Source: Pleurocapsa sp. MO_192.B19 (GTDB lineage Bacteria; Cyanobacteriota; Cyanobacteriia; Cyanobacteriales; Xenococcaceae). Taken from it: a stretch of DNA of 40,240 bases. Location of the stretch: contig JASJDX010000009.1 of NCBI GenBank assembly GCA_030064975.1, forward strand, positions 1-40,240, in the 5' to 3' direction. Numbering within the stretch: position 1 is the first letter of the stretch; the number at the start of each line of letters is the position of its first letter. The notes under the pieces were generated by a model that saw only the letters and a program-made list of their open reading frames with translations, ran no database searches and had not been told where the DNA came from. A program made the position numbers and the translations under genes. Below are positions 6,877 through 14,735 of this stretch, one piece after another.

Positions 6877-7315
6877 TGCGAAGAATAATCCTCTTCTACA
6901 TTCTCTTCTCTTTGTATTGTGTTTAATTACTAATTGATTTCTTTCGCCAACAGTATCACATAACTGCAAAATAGGACATGACACAAAGTTTTGTAACTTT
7001 TCAGCTAATTCTAGAGCAAAACATCGCCAAAAAGGGTTATTTATGGGCAAGTTTCTTATTATTGGTGACGTGAAGAGTTGATTTTCTGTACGTTAGTCAT
7101 TTCAACCCAACTATCTTTTTTGGGGAAGTTCATAATTTATATTTCCCATAGCTTTTATATAAGCTGCTCTAGAAAGCTTTCAATAAGGCAGTTTCACGAA
7201 TTTTGTAATACTGGAAACAAATCACGATTTTTACATTGCTTAACATCGTGTCCTATTTTGCGCATATGTCGGCTATCTGAGAAATTCTACCACTCCTCGA
7301 TATGAACTATGACCT

Positions 7316-7391
7316 CCTGAATTCTGAATTCTGACTTCTGAATTCAGAATTAGGATACAAACTTGCTTTTCTGAACTCTGAACTCTGAACT
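7316..7391. repeat. Short tandem repeats of heptamer type
   Basis: Runs of a 7-8 bp unit (ATTCTGA, CTGAACT and variants such as GAATTCTGAATTCTGACTTC) occupy 7316-7350 and 7372-7391. Such heptameric repeats are common in cyanobacterial intergenic DNA. Confidence 0.7.
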
Positions 7392-7439
7392 CGAGCTCAG
7401 CAATCCCTATTTCTGTGTTACCCTAATTTGAACCATCCC

Positions 7440-7487
7440 TAAATTTGGCTACTAAATTAGACTCAAATTAACTATTTATGTCTTAAA
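7440..7487. repeat. 48-bp direct repeat, copy 2
   Basis: Exact copy of 4544-4591. The flanks of the two copies differ. Copy 2 has no visible gene-start context. Confidence 0.8.
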
Positions 7488-7641
7488 AATTAGCTTTTAG
7501 CCGTTAGCTTTTTTTACTGGCAAAAAAGTAAAAATTTTGGCATGGTTCAAAAAAAGCCAATTTTAGGTAACAAAACAGCAGAAATCTAGCCATCTGGTAG
7601 ATGACTACAAACACAATACAAGTAGAGAAAATTGAGGTGGT

Positions 7642-7794
7642 TTAAGCGACAATTGCTGGTCGTCGGAATAAATCAAACCCCAACAATTCCAGCCAATGAG
7701 AATGAGACTCCCCTGTTAATAATTTTGTGGGAATAATATCATCGACTGTCAATAAATTCCAGAATTTTGCCCCAAACCAGTTTATTAAGTACAT
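7642..7794 (-). pseudogene. 50-codon C-terminal gene remnant, function unknown
   Basis: A reading frame from ATG at 7794 gives 50 residues with protein-like content, including NWFGAKFWNLLTVDD and GESHSHWLELLGFDLF, and ends in TAA. A stop lies only nine codons upstream of the ATG and there is no ribosome site. It looks like the tail of a once longer protein. I do not recognise the family. Confidence 0.4.
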
Positions 7795-7853
7795 AGATAT
7801 TATTAAATTAAGCGATCGCTAATTTTTCACTACATGGGAATCACTACCCTCAA

Positions 7854-7925
7854 CTTCATGGCGGAGATATTACAGTAACTTCAGAACTAGGTAAGGGGAG
7901 TTGTTTTACTCTTTGTATGCCCTAA
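7854..7925 (+). pseudogene. C-terminal remnant of a sensor histidine kinase
   Basis: The last 24 codons before TAA encode LHGGDITVTSELGKGSCF followed by TLCMP. That is the G2 box and terminal strand of a HATPase_c domain (HGG-I-V-S-x-GKGS-F). Upstream in frame the sequence loses kinase character and meets a stop about 19 codons earlier, so only the tail of the gene remains. The rest was probably removed by rearrangement together with the neighbouring IS events. Confidence 0.7.
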
Positions 7926-8007
7926 CATCAGTGAATAGTTAACCTGCTCGACTAACTTCTGTGAAAAAGATTGGATACTATAACAATAGTTAACAATTGG
8001 TTGAGTA

Positions 8008-8811
8008 ATGAGCGAGCAGAAATTAAAACAGTTAAAAAATCTATTTCAAGAAATGGAAAAGGCTTTAATTGCTTATTCTGGAGGGGTAGACAGTACTCTA
8101 ATAGCCAAAATTGCCTATGATGTATTGGGCGATCGCGCTTTAGCTATTACTGCTGTATCTCCTTCTCTACTTCCAGAAGAACTGATTGATGCTCAAACCC
8201 AAGCAGCACAGATTGGCATTAAACATGAGTTGGTAGAAACTCATGAAATGGATAATCCTGACTACACTTCTAACCCCGTTAATCGTTGTTATTTTTGTAA
8301 AAGCGAACTTCACGATACTTTAAAACCTCTTGCCTTAAGGCGCGGTTATCCCTATGTTGTCGATGGGGTAAATGCTGACGATCTCCAAGACTATCGCCCA
8401 GGTATTCAAGCCGCTAAAGAAAGAGGAGCGCGATCGCCTTTGGCTGAAGTAGAAGTTAGTAAAGCTGAAGTTAGAGAAATTTCTCGTAGTTTGGGGTTAG
8501 CCTGGTGGGATAAACCTGCTCAACCTTGCCTTAGCTCGCGTTTTCCCTATGGAGAAGCTATTACGGTTACTAAGCTGCAACGGGTAGGAAGAGCCGAAAT
8601 TTATCTGCGTCAGCTAGGTTATCAGAATTTGCGAGTACGCTCCCAAGAAGACACGGCTAAAATTGAATTGCCTGCCGAGAAAATTTCCCAGTTTGTCCAA
8701 CAAGTAGATTTACCAAAATTAGTCAAAACCTTTCAGGACTTAGGTTTTGTTTATGTCACCCTCGATTTAGAGGGTTATCGTAGTGGAAAGCTAAACCAAG
8801 TGCTACAATAA
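8008..8811 (+). CDS. larE: ATP-dependent sacrificial sulfur transferase LarE-like
   Basis: This 267-residue protein has the PP-loop SGGVDS at 24-29, the segment CYFCKSELHDTL at 94-105, VDGVNADDLQDYRPG around 118-132 and PCLSSRFPYG at 173-182. That is the LarE pattern. LarE adenylates and sulfurates the pyridinium dicarboxylate precursor of the nickel-pincer cofactor of lactate racemase. Cys94, Cys97 and Cys174 form the three-cysteine set of LarE proteins that hold a [4Fe-4S] cluster instead of sacrificing one Cys; this subtype call is my inference. No larB, larC or larA is nearby, so a wider sulfur-transfer role is possible. Length fits the family and the ATG at 8008 is preceded by only a weak ribosome site. 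Confidence 0.88.
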   Translation: MSEQKLKQLKNLFQEMEKALIAYSGGVDSTLIAKIAYDVLGDRALAITAVSPSLLPEELIDAQTQAAQIGIKHELVETHEMDNPDYTSNPVNRCYFCKSELHDTLKPLALRRGYPYVVDGVNADDLQDYRPGIQAAKERGARSPLAEVEVSKAEVREISRSLGLAWWDKPAQPCLSSRFPYGEAITVTKLQRVGRAEIYLRQLGYQNLRVRSQEDTAKIELPAEKISQFVQQVDLPKLVKTFQDLGFVYVTLDLEGYRSGKLNQVLQ

Positions 8812-8858
8812 GTGTAGTGATATAAGTCAAAAGATATAAATTAAAAAAATATCTAGCT

Positions 8859-9149
8859 ATGGTTGAAAGACTTAAACGGTGGGAATCTCCCCGCAACAGG
8901 GGACGCAATGACAAAGGCAAAGGTGGTTCTGCTAGAGCAAGACAACTACGTAAAAGAGAGCAAATGCTTCGTCAAAAACTCAAAAATAACGCCGAGACAC
9001 AACAAACTAAACAAACTAAACAAAAAGGCGATAAGCCTAACGGCATGGCTCCGCTACGAGAGAGGGAAATTGTTCCCTCTCTTTTTTTTGGGGAAACTAA
9101 ACTCGTATTTTTGCGGTCAAGAATACTTAGTACCGCTGCGCTTAGGTAG
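8859..9149 (+). CDS. Small basic protein of unknown function
   Basis: The frame from ATG 8859 encodes 96 residues. The first 50 are strongly basic and look designed (VERLKRWESPRNRGRNDKG, then ARARQLRKREQMLRQKLK), while the rest contains a QTKQTKQ repeat and a hydrophobic tail. The coding sequence runs through an intrinsic-terminator-like hairpin at 9060-9089, and its TAG stop lies in a tandem repeat. The downstream half may therefore be eroded. A second frame (8863-9156) is also open across the same stretch, but its product has no evident features. It lies 48 bp after larE on the same strand. I do not recognise a family. Confidence 0.45.
   Translation: MVERLKRWESPRNRGRNDKGKGGSARARQLRKREQMLRQKLKNNAETQQTKQTKQKGDKPNGMAPLREREIVPSLFFGETKLVFLRSRILSTAALR
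9060..9089 (+). terminator. Intrinsic terminator
   Basis: GAGAGGGAA-ATTG-TTCCCTCTC forms a perfect 9-bp stem followed by TTTTTTTT. It is well placed to end the larE/8859 transcript, although the 8859 frame stays open beyond it. Confidence 0.8.
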
Positions 9150-9196
9150 CAAGTAGCGAGTAGCAAGTAGCGAGTAGCAAGTAGCGAGTAGCGAGT
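9146..9196. repeat. Tandem heptamer repeat
   Basis: About seven copies of the 7-bp unit GTAGCAA/GTAGCGA in tandem. It is a typical cyanobacterial short tandemly repeated repetitive sequence. Confidence 0.85.
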
Positions 9197-9313
9197 TAGA
9201 TATTACAAGGCTTTCAACTCAAATTAATAGTGGTATTATTTACGCCCACGTCTACTAGTACCTTAAACCTAACTGCTAACACCTAATTAAAACTTGAATA
9301 GAGTCATACGTAT

Positions 9314-9532
9314 ATGTCAGTAGAAATAATTATTCCCCTCGCCGCAGTTATTATTTTATGCCTACTATTTACTTGGTTAATTAAAGTTTTTAAAGCGAGT
9401 ATCAAAACAATATTGACCATTGGAGCAATTTGTATTCTGTTACAAATCACTTTGGGAATTAGCTCTGAGCAAATCATCCAAGAAGTCATTCGTATGGTTA
9501 ATAATATCGAGCAATTGCTCTTAGGAGCTTAA
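9314..9532 (+). CDS. Small membrane protein of unknown function
   Basis: This 72-residue protein has two hydrophobic segments, about 4-25 (EIIIPLAAVIILCLLFTWLI) and 31-49 (IKTILTIGAICILLQITLG), followed by an amphipathic C-terminus with EQIIQEVIRMVNNIEQLL. It is therefore predicted to be an inner-membrane hairpin with both ends on one side. The ATG lacks a clear Shine-Dalgarno. It lies 130 bp before the SPOR-like protein gene on the same strand, which could mean shared expression. I cannot assign a family. Confidence 0.6.
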   Translation: MSVEIIIPLAAVIILCLLFTWLIKVFKASIKTILTIGAICILLQITLGISSEQIIQEVIRMVNNIEQLLLGA

Positions 9533-9662
9533 GATAGATCTTAGGTAATTAAATTTTTAAAATTATTAATCAAAAGTAAAAGCGATTTTTCAATAAAGAA
9601 GTTAAGCTAGACAATTCAATCGTTAAATTAAGCTTGATTTAGCCTTTAAATTGTTTAGCAAT

Positions 9663-10439
9663 ATGTCTGACAAAAACTTGAGCAATAGAGAGAAAAAATC
9701 TACAAGTAACTCCCAATTAAAATCTAGTATTGTTCATAAACCATTTGCTACAGGAACGATTAATATTTTTAATCCTCACAGAAATAAATCTAATGCTGGG
9801 TTGAGTGCACCTAAGTTATTTTTAAATGCCGAGTTAGAAGATAAAATACCACCACCACAAGAAGCTGAACCCCAATCAGATTTAGATTACTCCGAAGTAA
9901 AATATCGAGATAGAAATTGGTTAGATAGTTTGCTGAGCCCTTGGGGAATTAGTGCGATCGCTATTATCTTTTTTGCCAATCTAGTGTCAGGTGCAGTTAT
10001 CTGGCGCAATTCCCAAACAGCAATAAACTCATCAAATGACGATCGATCGACCGTATCTACTGTGGGCAATGCCAATTTAGCTACTGAGGAATTCATGCCC
10101 CTCAATCTTAGTACCTTGAGCGCGATTAAAACTGTCGGAGATGCTTCAGTTAAAGCACAGCAACCAGCCGTTACACCTATTAGCCCTGCTCTTGCTCCTT
10201 TAAATAATGTAGCTACTTTATCGTCAATTAATCATCAGTACTATTATGTTCTAACTGAGTATACAGGGGATCGCTCTTTGTCATTAGCACGACAAAAAGT
10301 CAAACAGGTTTCTTTGGTAAATTTTCCTCAAGGGGTATTTATTTACTTAGGTGCTTTTACTGATAAAAATCAAGCAGATGAGTTTGTATCATGGTTAAAA
10401 CAAGAAAATTTTCCTGCCTATCTTTACCCGTTTGATTAA
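9663..10439 (+). CDS. Single-pass membrane protein with SPOR-like C-terminal domain
   Basis: From the ATG at 9663 the protein has 258 residues; an in-frame TTG at 9651 is less likely. Residues 1-90 are polar and low-complexity, about 94-114 form one membrane span (WGISAIAIIFFANLVSGAVIW), about 115-190 form a Ser/Thr/Ala-rich linker, and about 192-258 form a compact domain. That last part (YYYVLTEYTGD, LARQKVKQVS, GVFIYLGAFTDKNQADEFVS, FPAYLYPF) matches the beta-alpha-beta layout of SPOR domains, which bind denuded peptidoglycan at the division site. The topology would be cytoplasmic N-terminus and periplasmic SPOR-like domain. The domain call is by pattern; function at the septum is inferred. 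Confidence 0.65.
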   Translation: MSDKNLSNREKKSTSNSQLKSSIVHKPFATGTINIFNPHRNKSNAGLSAPKLFLNAELEDKIPPPQEAEPQSDLDYSEVKYRDRNWLDSLLSPWGISAIAIIFFANLVSGAVIWRNSQTAINSSNDDRSTVSTVGNANLATEEFMPLNLSTLSAIKTVGDASVKAQQPAVTPISPALAPLNNVATLSSINHQYYYVLTEYTGDRSLSLARQKVKQVSLVNFPQGVFIYLGAFTDKNQADEFVSWLKQENFPAYLYPFD

Positions 10440-10494
10440 TTTAATTTAAGGAATAATTTCAGCAAATGTAAGCAAGTTATCTTTTAAGTGATCT

Positions 10495-11781
10495 TTAGTG
10501 ATTTTCGCGATTATTTTGGGGGTTCAATTCTTGTTGAACCAACAAGCAAGACTTATATTGTCGCCAAAAATACTGTTCAATAGCATTAACCCCTAAGCCA
10601 GGCAAAACTCTAAGTTTGACTAAAAAGTGCTGATTAGGCAGAACTTCAATAGCTCTAATATCAATTGTTTGAGTGTGATATTGTCGCTGTAACTTTCTAA
10701 AAGCACGACGAAAAACAGTCCAATCAATGCGATCGTCAAAAATGATGTTAATTGAGCCTAATAAATCTTGAAGAATTAAGTTAAACTCTTCTGAAGTTAA
10801 GTTTTGTTGGCTATTTTGGGGGCGGCGGTATTTTTGATAGTATTTCAAATAAATATATTGACAAATTACTCGTTCAAAGCTGGATTTGCGGTCAATTTGC
10901 AGATTTTCCAGACAAGCTCCTGTCAAAATACACTGATTAAAATTACTTGCCCATGCTTGGGTTGCAGCCAAATTAGCCTGAGTTAAATTAGCCTGAGTTA
11001 AATTAGCCTGAGTTAAATTAGCTTTGGCTAAACTGGCTTGAGTTAAATTAGCTTGAGTTAAGTTAGCTGTTACTAAACAACATTCAGTTAAATCAGCTTT
11101 GAGAAGATTAGCTTGATTTAAGTTGACTTCGTTTAAGTTAGCTTTACTTAAATTTGTTTTAAACAGATTAGCTCGTCTTAAGTTAACTTGAATTAAATTA
11201 GCTTTACTTAAATTAGCTCGCTCTAGATTAGCTTCACTCAAATCAGCTTTAGTTAAACAAGCCCTAGTTAAATTAGCGTCTTTGAAATTAGTTTTGTTAA
11301 GCTGTGCTAGTTTAAAATTAGCCCCCTTAATATTAGCCCCTAAAAAATTAGCCTCTTTAAGATTTGCTTGGCTAAAATTAGCCTCAGGAAGATCTGCGGC
11401 AGTAAAATCTACTACTCTTAAATCTGCTTGGGCTAAATCTGCAAGGCTTAAATTAGCTCCTACAAATTCCGCGCTTCTATAATTGCTTTTTACTAAATTA
11501 GCACCTGTTAGATTTGTCCCAACTAGACTAGCACCTGCTAGGTTAGCACCTGTTAGATTGGCATCTGTTAGGTTCGCTCCATCAAGATTAGCACCCGTCA
11601 GATTTGTTTTAACTAAGTTCGCCCCAGCCAGATCGACTCCTATAAAATTGATCCCAATAAATACTTTACCGCCTAGATTTGCTCCTCTAAGATCGAGCTG
11701 AATATGTAAATTATTTTTTCTCCACTTATTCCAATATTCGACACCACGTTTCAAAGAAGCGTAGCATTTCTTGTTAACCAT
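10495..11781 (-). CDS. Pentapeptide-repeat protein with unique C-terminal domain
   Basis: This 428-residue protein carries about 50 A(N/D)LxX pentapeptides from about residue 28 to 290 (for example LSKANLIQVNLRRANLFKTN), which should form a long right-handed quadrilateral beta-helix. The last 130 residues are different: LTSEEFNLILQDLLGSI, FDDRIDWTVFRRAFRKLQRQY and VLPNQHFLVKLRVLPGLGV look like a folded alpha/beta domain that I cannot name. No signal peptide is seen, so it is probably cytosolic. Pentapeptide proteins are abundant in cyanobacteria and mostly without known roles; some mimic DNA and block gyrase. It stands alone, convergent with the SPOR-like gene. Confidence 0.85.
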   Translation of the reverse strand: MVNKKCYASLKRGVEYWNKWRKNNLHIQLDLRGANLGGKVFIGINFIGVDLAGANLVKTNLTGANLDGANLTDANLTGANLAGASLVGTNLTGANLVKSNYRSAEFVGANLSLADLAQADLRVVDFTAADLPEANFSQANLKEANFLGANIKGANFKLAQLNKTNFKDANLTRACLTKADLSEANLERANLSKANLIQVNLRRANLFKTNLSKANLNEVNLNQANLLKADLTECCLVTANLTQANLTQASLAKANLTQANLTQANLTQANLAATQAWASNFNQCILTGACLENLQIDRKSSFERVICQYIYLKYYQKYRRPQNSQQNLTSEEFNLILQDLLGSINIIFDDRIDWTVFRRAFRKLQRQYHTQTIDIRAIEVLPNQHFLVKLRVLPGLGVNAIEQYFWRQYKSCLLVQQELNPQNNRENH

Positions 11782-12059
11782 TGTTAAAGATTAATTTCTT
11801 AGCCTTAGATTATACATAAGACTCAAACGTGGTCATGAATTCATAGACATTAATTTAGTTTTGCCCTCATAAAGATCTTGTGTTTTTGGTACAATCGTAC
11901 ATTTTATTTTGAGATAGACAGTACACTAGGAGAATGTGTCACACTAGAGATGTGAAGACGAAAATCACTCTCTTAATTAGATAATTTGTGGTGGACTTAG
12001 TATCCTTGAGTCTGCCAAACTTAAACTATTTTGTAAACGATTAAAGGATATACAAAGTC

Positions 12060-12827
12060 ATGGGATTATTCGATCGCCTTAGCCGAGTTGTTCGAGCCAA
12101 TATTAACGATTTAGTTAGCAAAGCTGAAGATCCAGAGAAAGTCTTGGAACAAGCTGTAATTGATATGCAGGAAGATTTGGTACAGCTACGTCAAGCTGTT
12201 GCCAGAGCGATCGCTACTCAAAAACGTACCGAGCAACAATATAACAAAAACCAGTCAGAAGCTAATAATTGGCAGCAAAGAGCGCAATTGGCTTTGTCTA
12301 AGGGTGATGAAAATTTAGCACGGGAAGCATTAGTACGCAAGAAGTCATTTAGCGATACTGCTGCTAGCTTGAAAATTCAGTTAGATCAGCAAAGCAGTCA
12401 GGTTACTACTCTTAAGCGCAACCTGATTGCCCTAGAAAGCAAAATTTCTGAAGCTAAAACCAAGAAAGATATGCTTAGAGCCAGAGCCAATGCAGCAAAA
12501 GCCAACAAGCAGCTACAGGAAACTATGACTGGTATTGATACCAGTAGCGCCTTGGGTGCATTTGAGCGCATGGAAGATAAAGTAATGCAGCTAGAAGCCG
12601 AATCGGAAACTGCGGCAGAATTAGGTGGCACTGGTATTGAACAACAGTTTGCGGCTTTAGAAGCTGGTAGTGGGGTTGATGATGAACTAGCAGCTATGAA
12701 AGCTCAATTATCTGGTACTTCGGCAGAAACACCAAAATTAGAGGCTGCTGATACATCAACTTCTACTCCCCGAGATGCGGTAATTGATGCTGAATTAGAC
12801 GAACTGCGTTCTCAACTGGATAAATAA
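12060..12827 (+). CDS. vipp1: Vipp1/IM30, ESCRT-III-like thylakoid membrane protein
   Basis: This 255-residue PspA/IM30-family protein starts MGLFDRLSRVVRANINDLVS, the amphipathic membrane-binding helix, then forms the long coiled-coil hairpin from about residue 25 to 190 (EDPEKVLEQAVIDMQEDLVQ). After a flexible Ala/Thr-rich linker it ends with the extra C-terminal helix DAVIDAELDELRSQLDK. That helix separates Vipp1 from plain PspA. Vipp1 polymerises into rings and rods on membranes and is needed for thylakoid upkeep and membrane-stress protection. AAAGGA precedes the ATG. The gene is monocistronic with 278 bp upstream, in which I see no clear promoter. Confidence 0.93.
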   Translation: MGLFDRLSRVVRANINDLVSKAEDPEKVLEQAVIDMQEDLVQLRQAVARAIATQKRTEQQYNKNQSEANNWQQRAQLALSKGDENLAREALVRKKSFSDTAASLKIQLDQQSSQVTTLKRNLIALESKISEAKTKKDMLRARANAAKANKQLQETMTGIDTSSALGAFERMEDKVMQLEAESETAAELGGTGIEQQFAALEAGSGVDDELAAMKAQLSGTSAETPKLEAADTSTSTPRDAVIDAELDELRSQLDK

Positions 12828-12849
12828 AATCCAGTTGTTTTAGTCACAG

Positions 12850-12950
12850 ATCATCTTGATTGGCGTAGCCTAGCTGTAGGCATCGTGCTTGATATTATCC
12901 CACGTAGATGGGACGGGACTCCGCCTACAGGCGACTAAGCCTACTGTTAC
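12850..12950. repeat. Imperfect inverted repeat, intergenic element
   Basis: GGCGTAGCCTAGCTGTAGGC (from 12862) pairs imperfectly with GCCTACAGGCGACTAAGCC (around 12923-12942). Such GTAGGC-rich hairpins recur in cyanobacterial intergenic DNA. No gene is present. Confidence 0.45.
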
Positions 12951-12976
12951 CGTTGGTCAAAATATTTATTGGGTAA

Positions 12977-13000
12977 GCAGGTAAAAATTACCTGCTATTC
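12977..13000. terminator. Probable terminator after vipp1
   Basis: GCAGGTAA and TTACCTGC form an 8-bp stem with a 3-base loop, followed by TATTCTTTATTC. It lies between the convergent vipp1 and TPR genes and could serve both. Confidence 0.5.
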
Positions 13001-13024
13001 TTTATTCTAGCTATTAGCTGTTAG

Positions 13025-14539
13025 CTATAATTTATTTCTGCTTGTTTGCAAATAACAATTTTGAGCTTCCTCTTGTTTTCCCTGTTTTTCTAAAATTTTG
13101 CCTAAAATTAAATAAGCCTGGTCAAAATTTGGCTGCAATTGAATTGTACGACGTAAACAGGCGATCGCTTCCTCGACTTGATTATGCTCTAACAAACTTT
13201 TTGCCAAACTGAAATATTCTTCTGGTTTAACCCGATCTGGTTCTAAAGTAAAAGCTTCATACCAATATTGAACCGCTTTTTCTCGTTGTTCGAGTTTGTT
13301 GTAAACTCTTGCCAAATTACGGTGAATTCTACCAAATTTAGGATCGACTTGGAGTGCTTCTTGATAACAACTAATTGCTTTTTCCCACTGTTGTTTTTGG
13401 GCGTATAGACTGCCTAAATCATTCCAAGAAACTGCTGAATCTGGTTTTTTGTCCTCATGAGATGAATTCTTAGAGCTAGGCAACTCATCGGTAGCAGAAT
13501 CAACTACGCTAGGAGAATTATTATCCTTAGTTTGCTCTGGAAAAGTGATAGTGGTGGGTAAAATCTGCAGAGTCTGTGGCAAAGATTTAGTTGAGGTTTG
13601 ATGATTATCAGATTTAGGCTGGGATAATAATCGAGAAGTATTATTTTTAGTTAATGAGGTGGTATTTTCTGGGCTAGGGCGGTGGCTAATTGCTTTTTTG
13701 GCTCTAGCTTTAGAGCGAGACAGTAGGCTTTTAATCGGCTTGGCAGCTGTAGTTTGGTTTTGCTGATAATTGTCATCAGTTTGGTTCAATGCAATCAACT
13801 GATGGTAATAAACTACTGACTGCTGCCACTCTTCAAGTTCCTCTAGTATTTTAACTAGCTGGGCTAGCTCTTTTTCTGCACGAGGATTTAGTTTCACTCC
13901 TTGAATGTAAAAAATGCTGGCTTCTCTAACTTTTCCTTGCTGATATAATATTTTACCAAAGCTAAAATATTCTTCTGGGATTAAAGTTTGGGGTTCAAGA
14001 TTCACTGCTTGACAAAAGCATTCTATAGCTTTGTCCGTATCTCCCAATTCTTCCCAAATTTGTGCCAAGCTACGATATGCTCCAGCTAAACTAGGATCGA
14101 GAATTACGGCTTGTTGGAAATAATCTAAGGCTTGTTGCCAGTCTTTCTGCTCTGCATAAAAGCTACCTAAATTAGCGTATATGGGTGCTGAATTAGGATC
14201 AATAACCAATGCTTTAGCATATACTCCCAAAGCTGCGGCTTTTTTGCCCTGACGTTGTAAGACATTGCCTAATGTTTTATAAGCATCTGCGTTATCAGGA
14301 AAAGTTTCTAGAGCATTTTTACAAGCCAGAATTGCTTTGTGCCAATTTTTCTGCTGAAAATATATCAGTGCTTGTTGAGAATAAATATGCGAAATTGTCT
14401 TTTTTTGCTGTTGAGTTGGTCGATCAAGATGATCGGCGGATTGAATTAGCCTCAGCGATCGCATATCAGAATTATCAGGATTGATTGAGTTGCTATTTTG
14501 CCAAGAAAGCATAGAAGAATTAGCATTTTTAGGATTCAT
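13025..14539 (-). CDS. Tetratricopeptide-repeat protein
   Basis: This 504-residue protein contains two blocks of TPR motifs. The first, about residues 48-250, has units such as AYKTLGNVLQRQGKKAAALG and AGAYRSLAQIWEELGDTDKA. The second, about 370-500, includes WNDLGSLYAQKQQWEKAISC and AYLILGKILEKQGKQEEAQN. A polar Ser/Thr/Lys-rich linker (about 255-365) joins them. There is no signal peptide or membrane span. TPR superhelices mediate protein-protein contacts; the partner is unknown. It is divergent from the aminotransferase gene at 14736. No catalytic domain is visible. Confidence 0.85.
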   Translation of the reverse strand: MNPKNANSSMLSWQNSNSINPDNSDMRSLRLIQSADHLDRPTQQQKKTISHIYSQQALIYFQQKNWHKAILACKNALETFPDNADAYKTLGNVLQRQGKKAAALGVYAKALVIDPNSAPIYANLGSFYAEQKDWQQALDYFQQAVILDPSLAGAYRSLAQIWEELGDTDKAIECFCQAVNLEPQTLIPEEYFSFGKILYQQGKVREASIFYIQGVKLNPRAEKELAQLVKILEELEEWQQSVVYYHQLIALNQTDDNYQQNQTTAAKPIKSLLSRSKARAKKAISHRPSPENTTSLTKNNTSRLLSQPKSDNHQTSTKSLPQTLQILPTTITFPEQTKDNNSPSVVDSATDELPSSKNSSHEDKKPDSAVSWNDLGSLYAQKQQWEKAISCYQEALQVDPKFGRIHRNLARVYNKLEQREKAVQYWYEAFTLEPDRVKPEEYFSLAKSLLEHNQVEEAIACLRRTIQLQPNFDQAYLILGKILEKQGKQEEAQNCYLQTSRNKL

Positions 14540-14735
14540 CTAAAAATTATTTAATAAGATTAACTTGGGGGTATATTTTGGACTTAAGTATGGATTTAAG
14601 TAGTATAAACGAGTGTCAATCTTATCTTATGTAATTGCCAATCGCCATATTAGATTTCTTATTTGAATCAGAAATATTTAGTTGAGAACAAAGTCAGAAA
14701 TTAAAAATTAATAAAAATTAATAATTGAGATTTAG

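Larger units (their letters stand above)
4609..6957. mobile_element. IS1182-like insertion sequence with passenger regulator gene
   Basis: The ends are inverted repeats: GATACTGTTGGCGAAAG at 4611-4627 and its complement at 6941-6957, with weaker similarity for about 30 more bases inward. ACATA occurs on both sides (4604-4608 and 6958-6962), consistent with a 5-bp target duplication; the exact left end (4609 or 4611) is uncertain. The element carries a 553-residue transposase and a convergent gene for a 119-residue putative DNA-binding protein. It also carries five copies of a 15-bp near-palindrome in its non-coding parts. Both genes are intact, so it may still be active. Confidence 0.75.
6958..7641. 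other. Gene-poor scar right of the IS1182-like element
   Basis: No convincing gene is seen. ACTGCAAAATAGGACATGAC at 6963-6982, when joined to AGCCGACATA left of the IS (4599-4608), aligns without gaps to the inverted sequence at 7246-7275. This suggests an older inverted repeat into which the IS jumped. The minus strand around 7080-7290 gives short broken open stretches such as RKIGHDVKQC and DLFPVLQ that look like a decayed coding sequence, but I cannot name it. Confidence 0.5.

Noticed and set aside
7316..7391. Possible CRISPR array
   Set aside because: The units are 7-8 bp and contiguous, with no spacers; these are tandem heptamer repeats.
7417..7571. MITE-like element with ends GTTACCCTAA... 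and ...TTAGGTAAC
   Set aside because: The arms align only with several gaps and no target duplication is visible; chance similarity in AT-rich DNA is likely.
11282..11701. Plus-strand frames with repeated Leu/Ala patterns
   Set aside because: They are the antisense of the pentapeptide repeats, and their regularity only mirrors the A(N/D)LxX codons.
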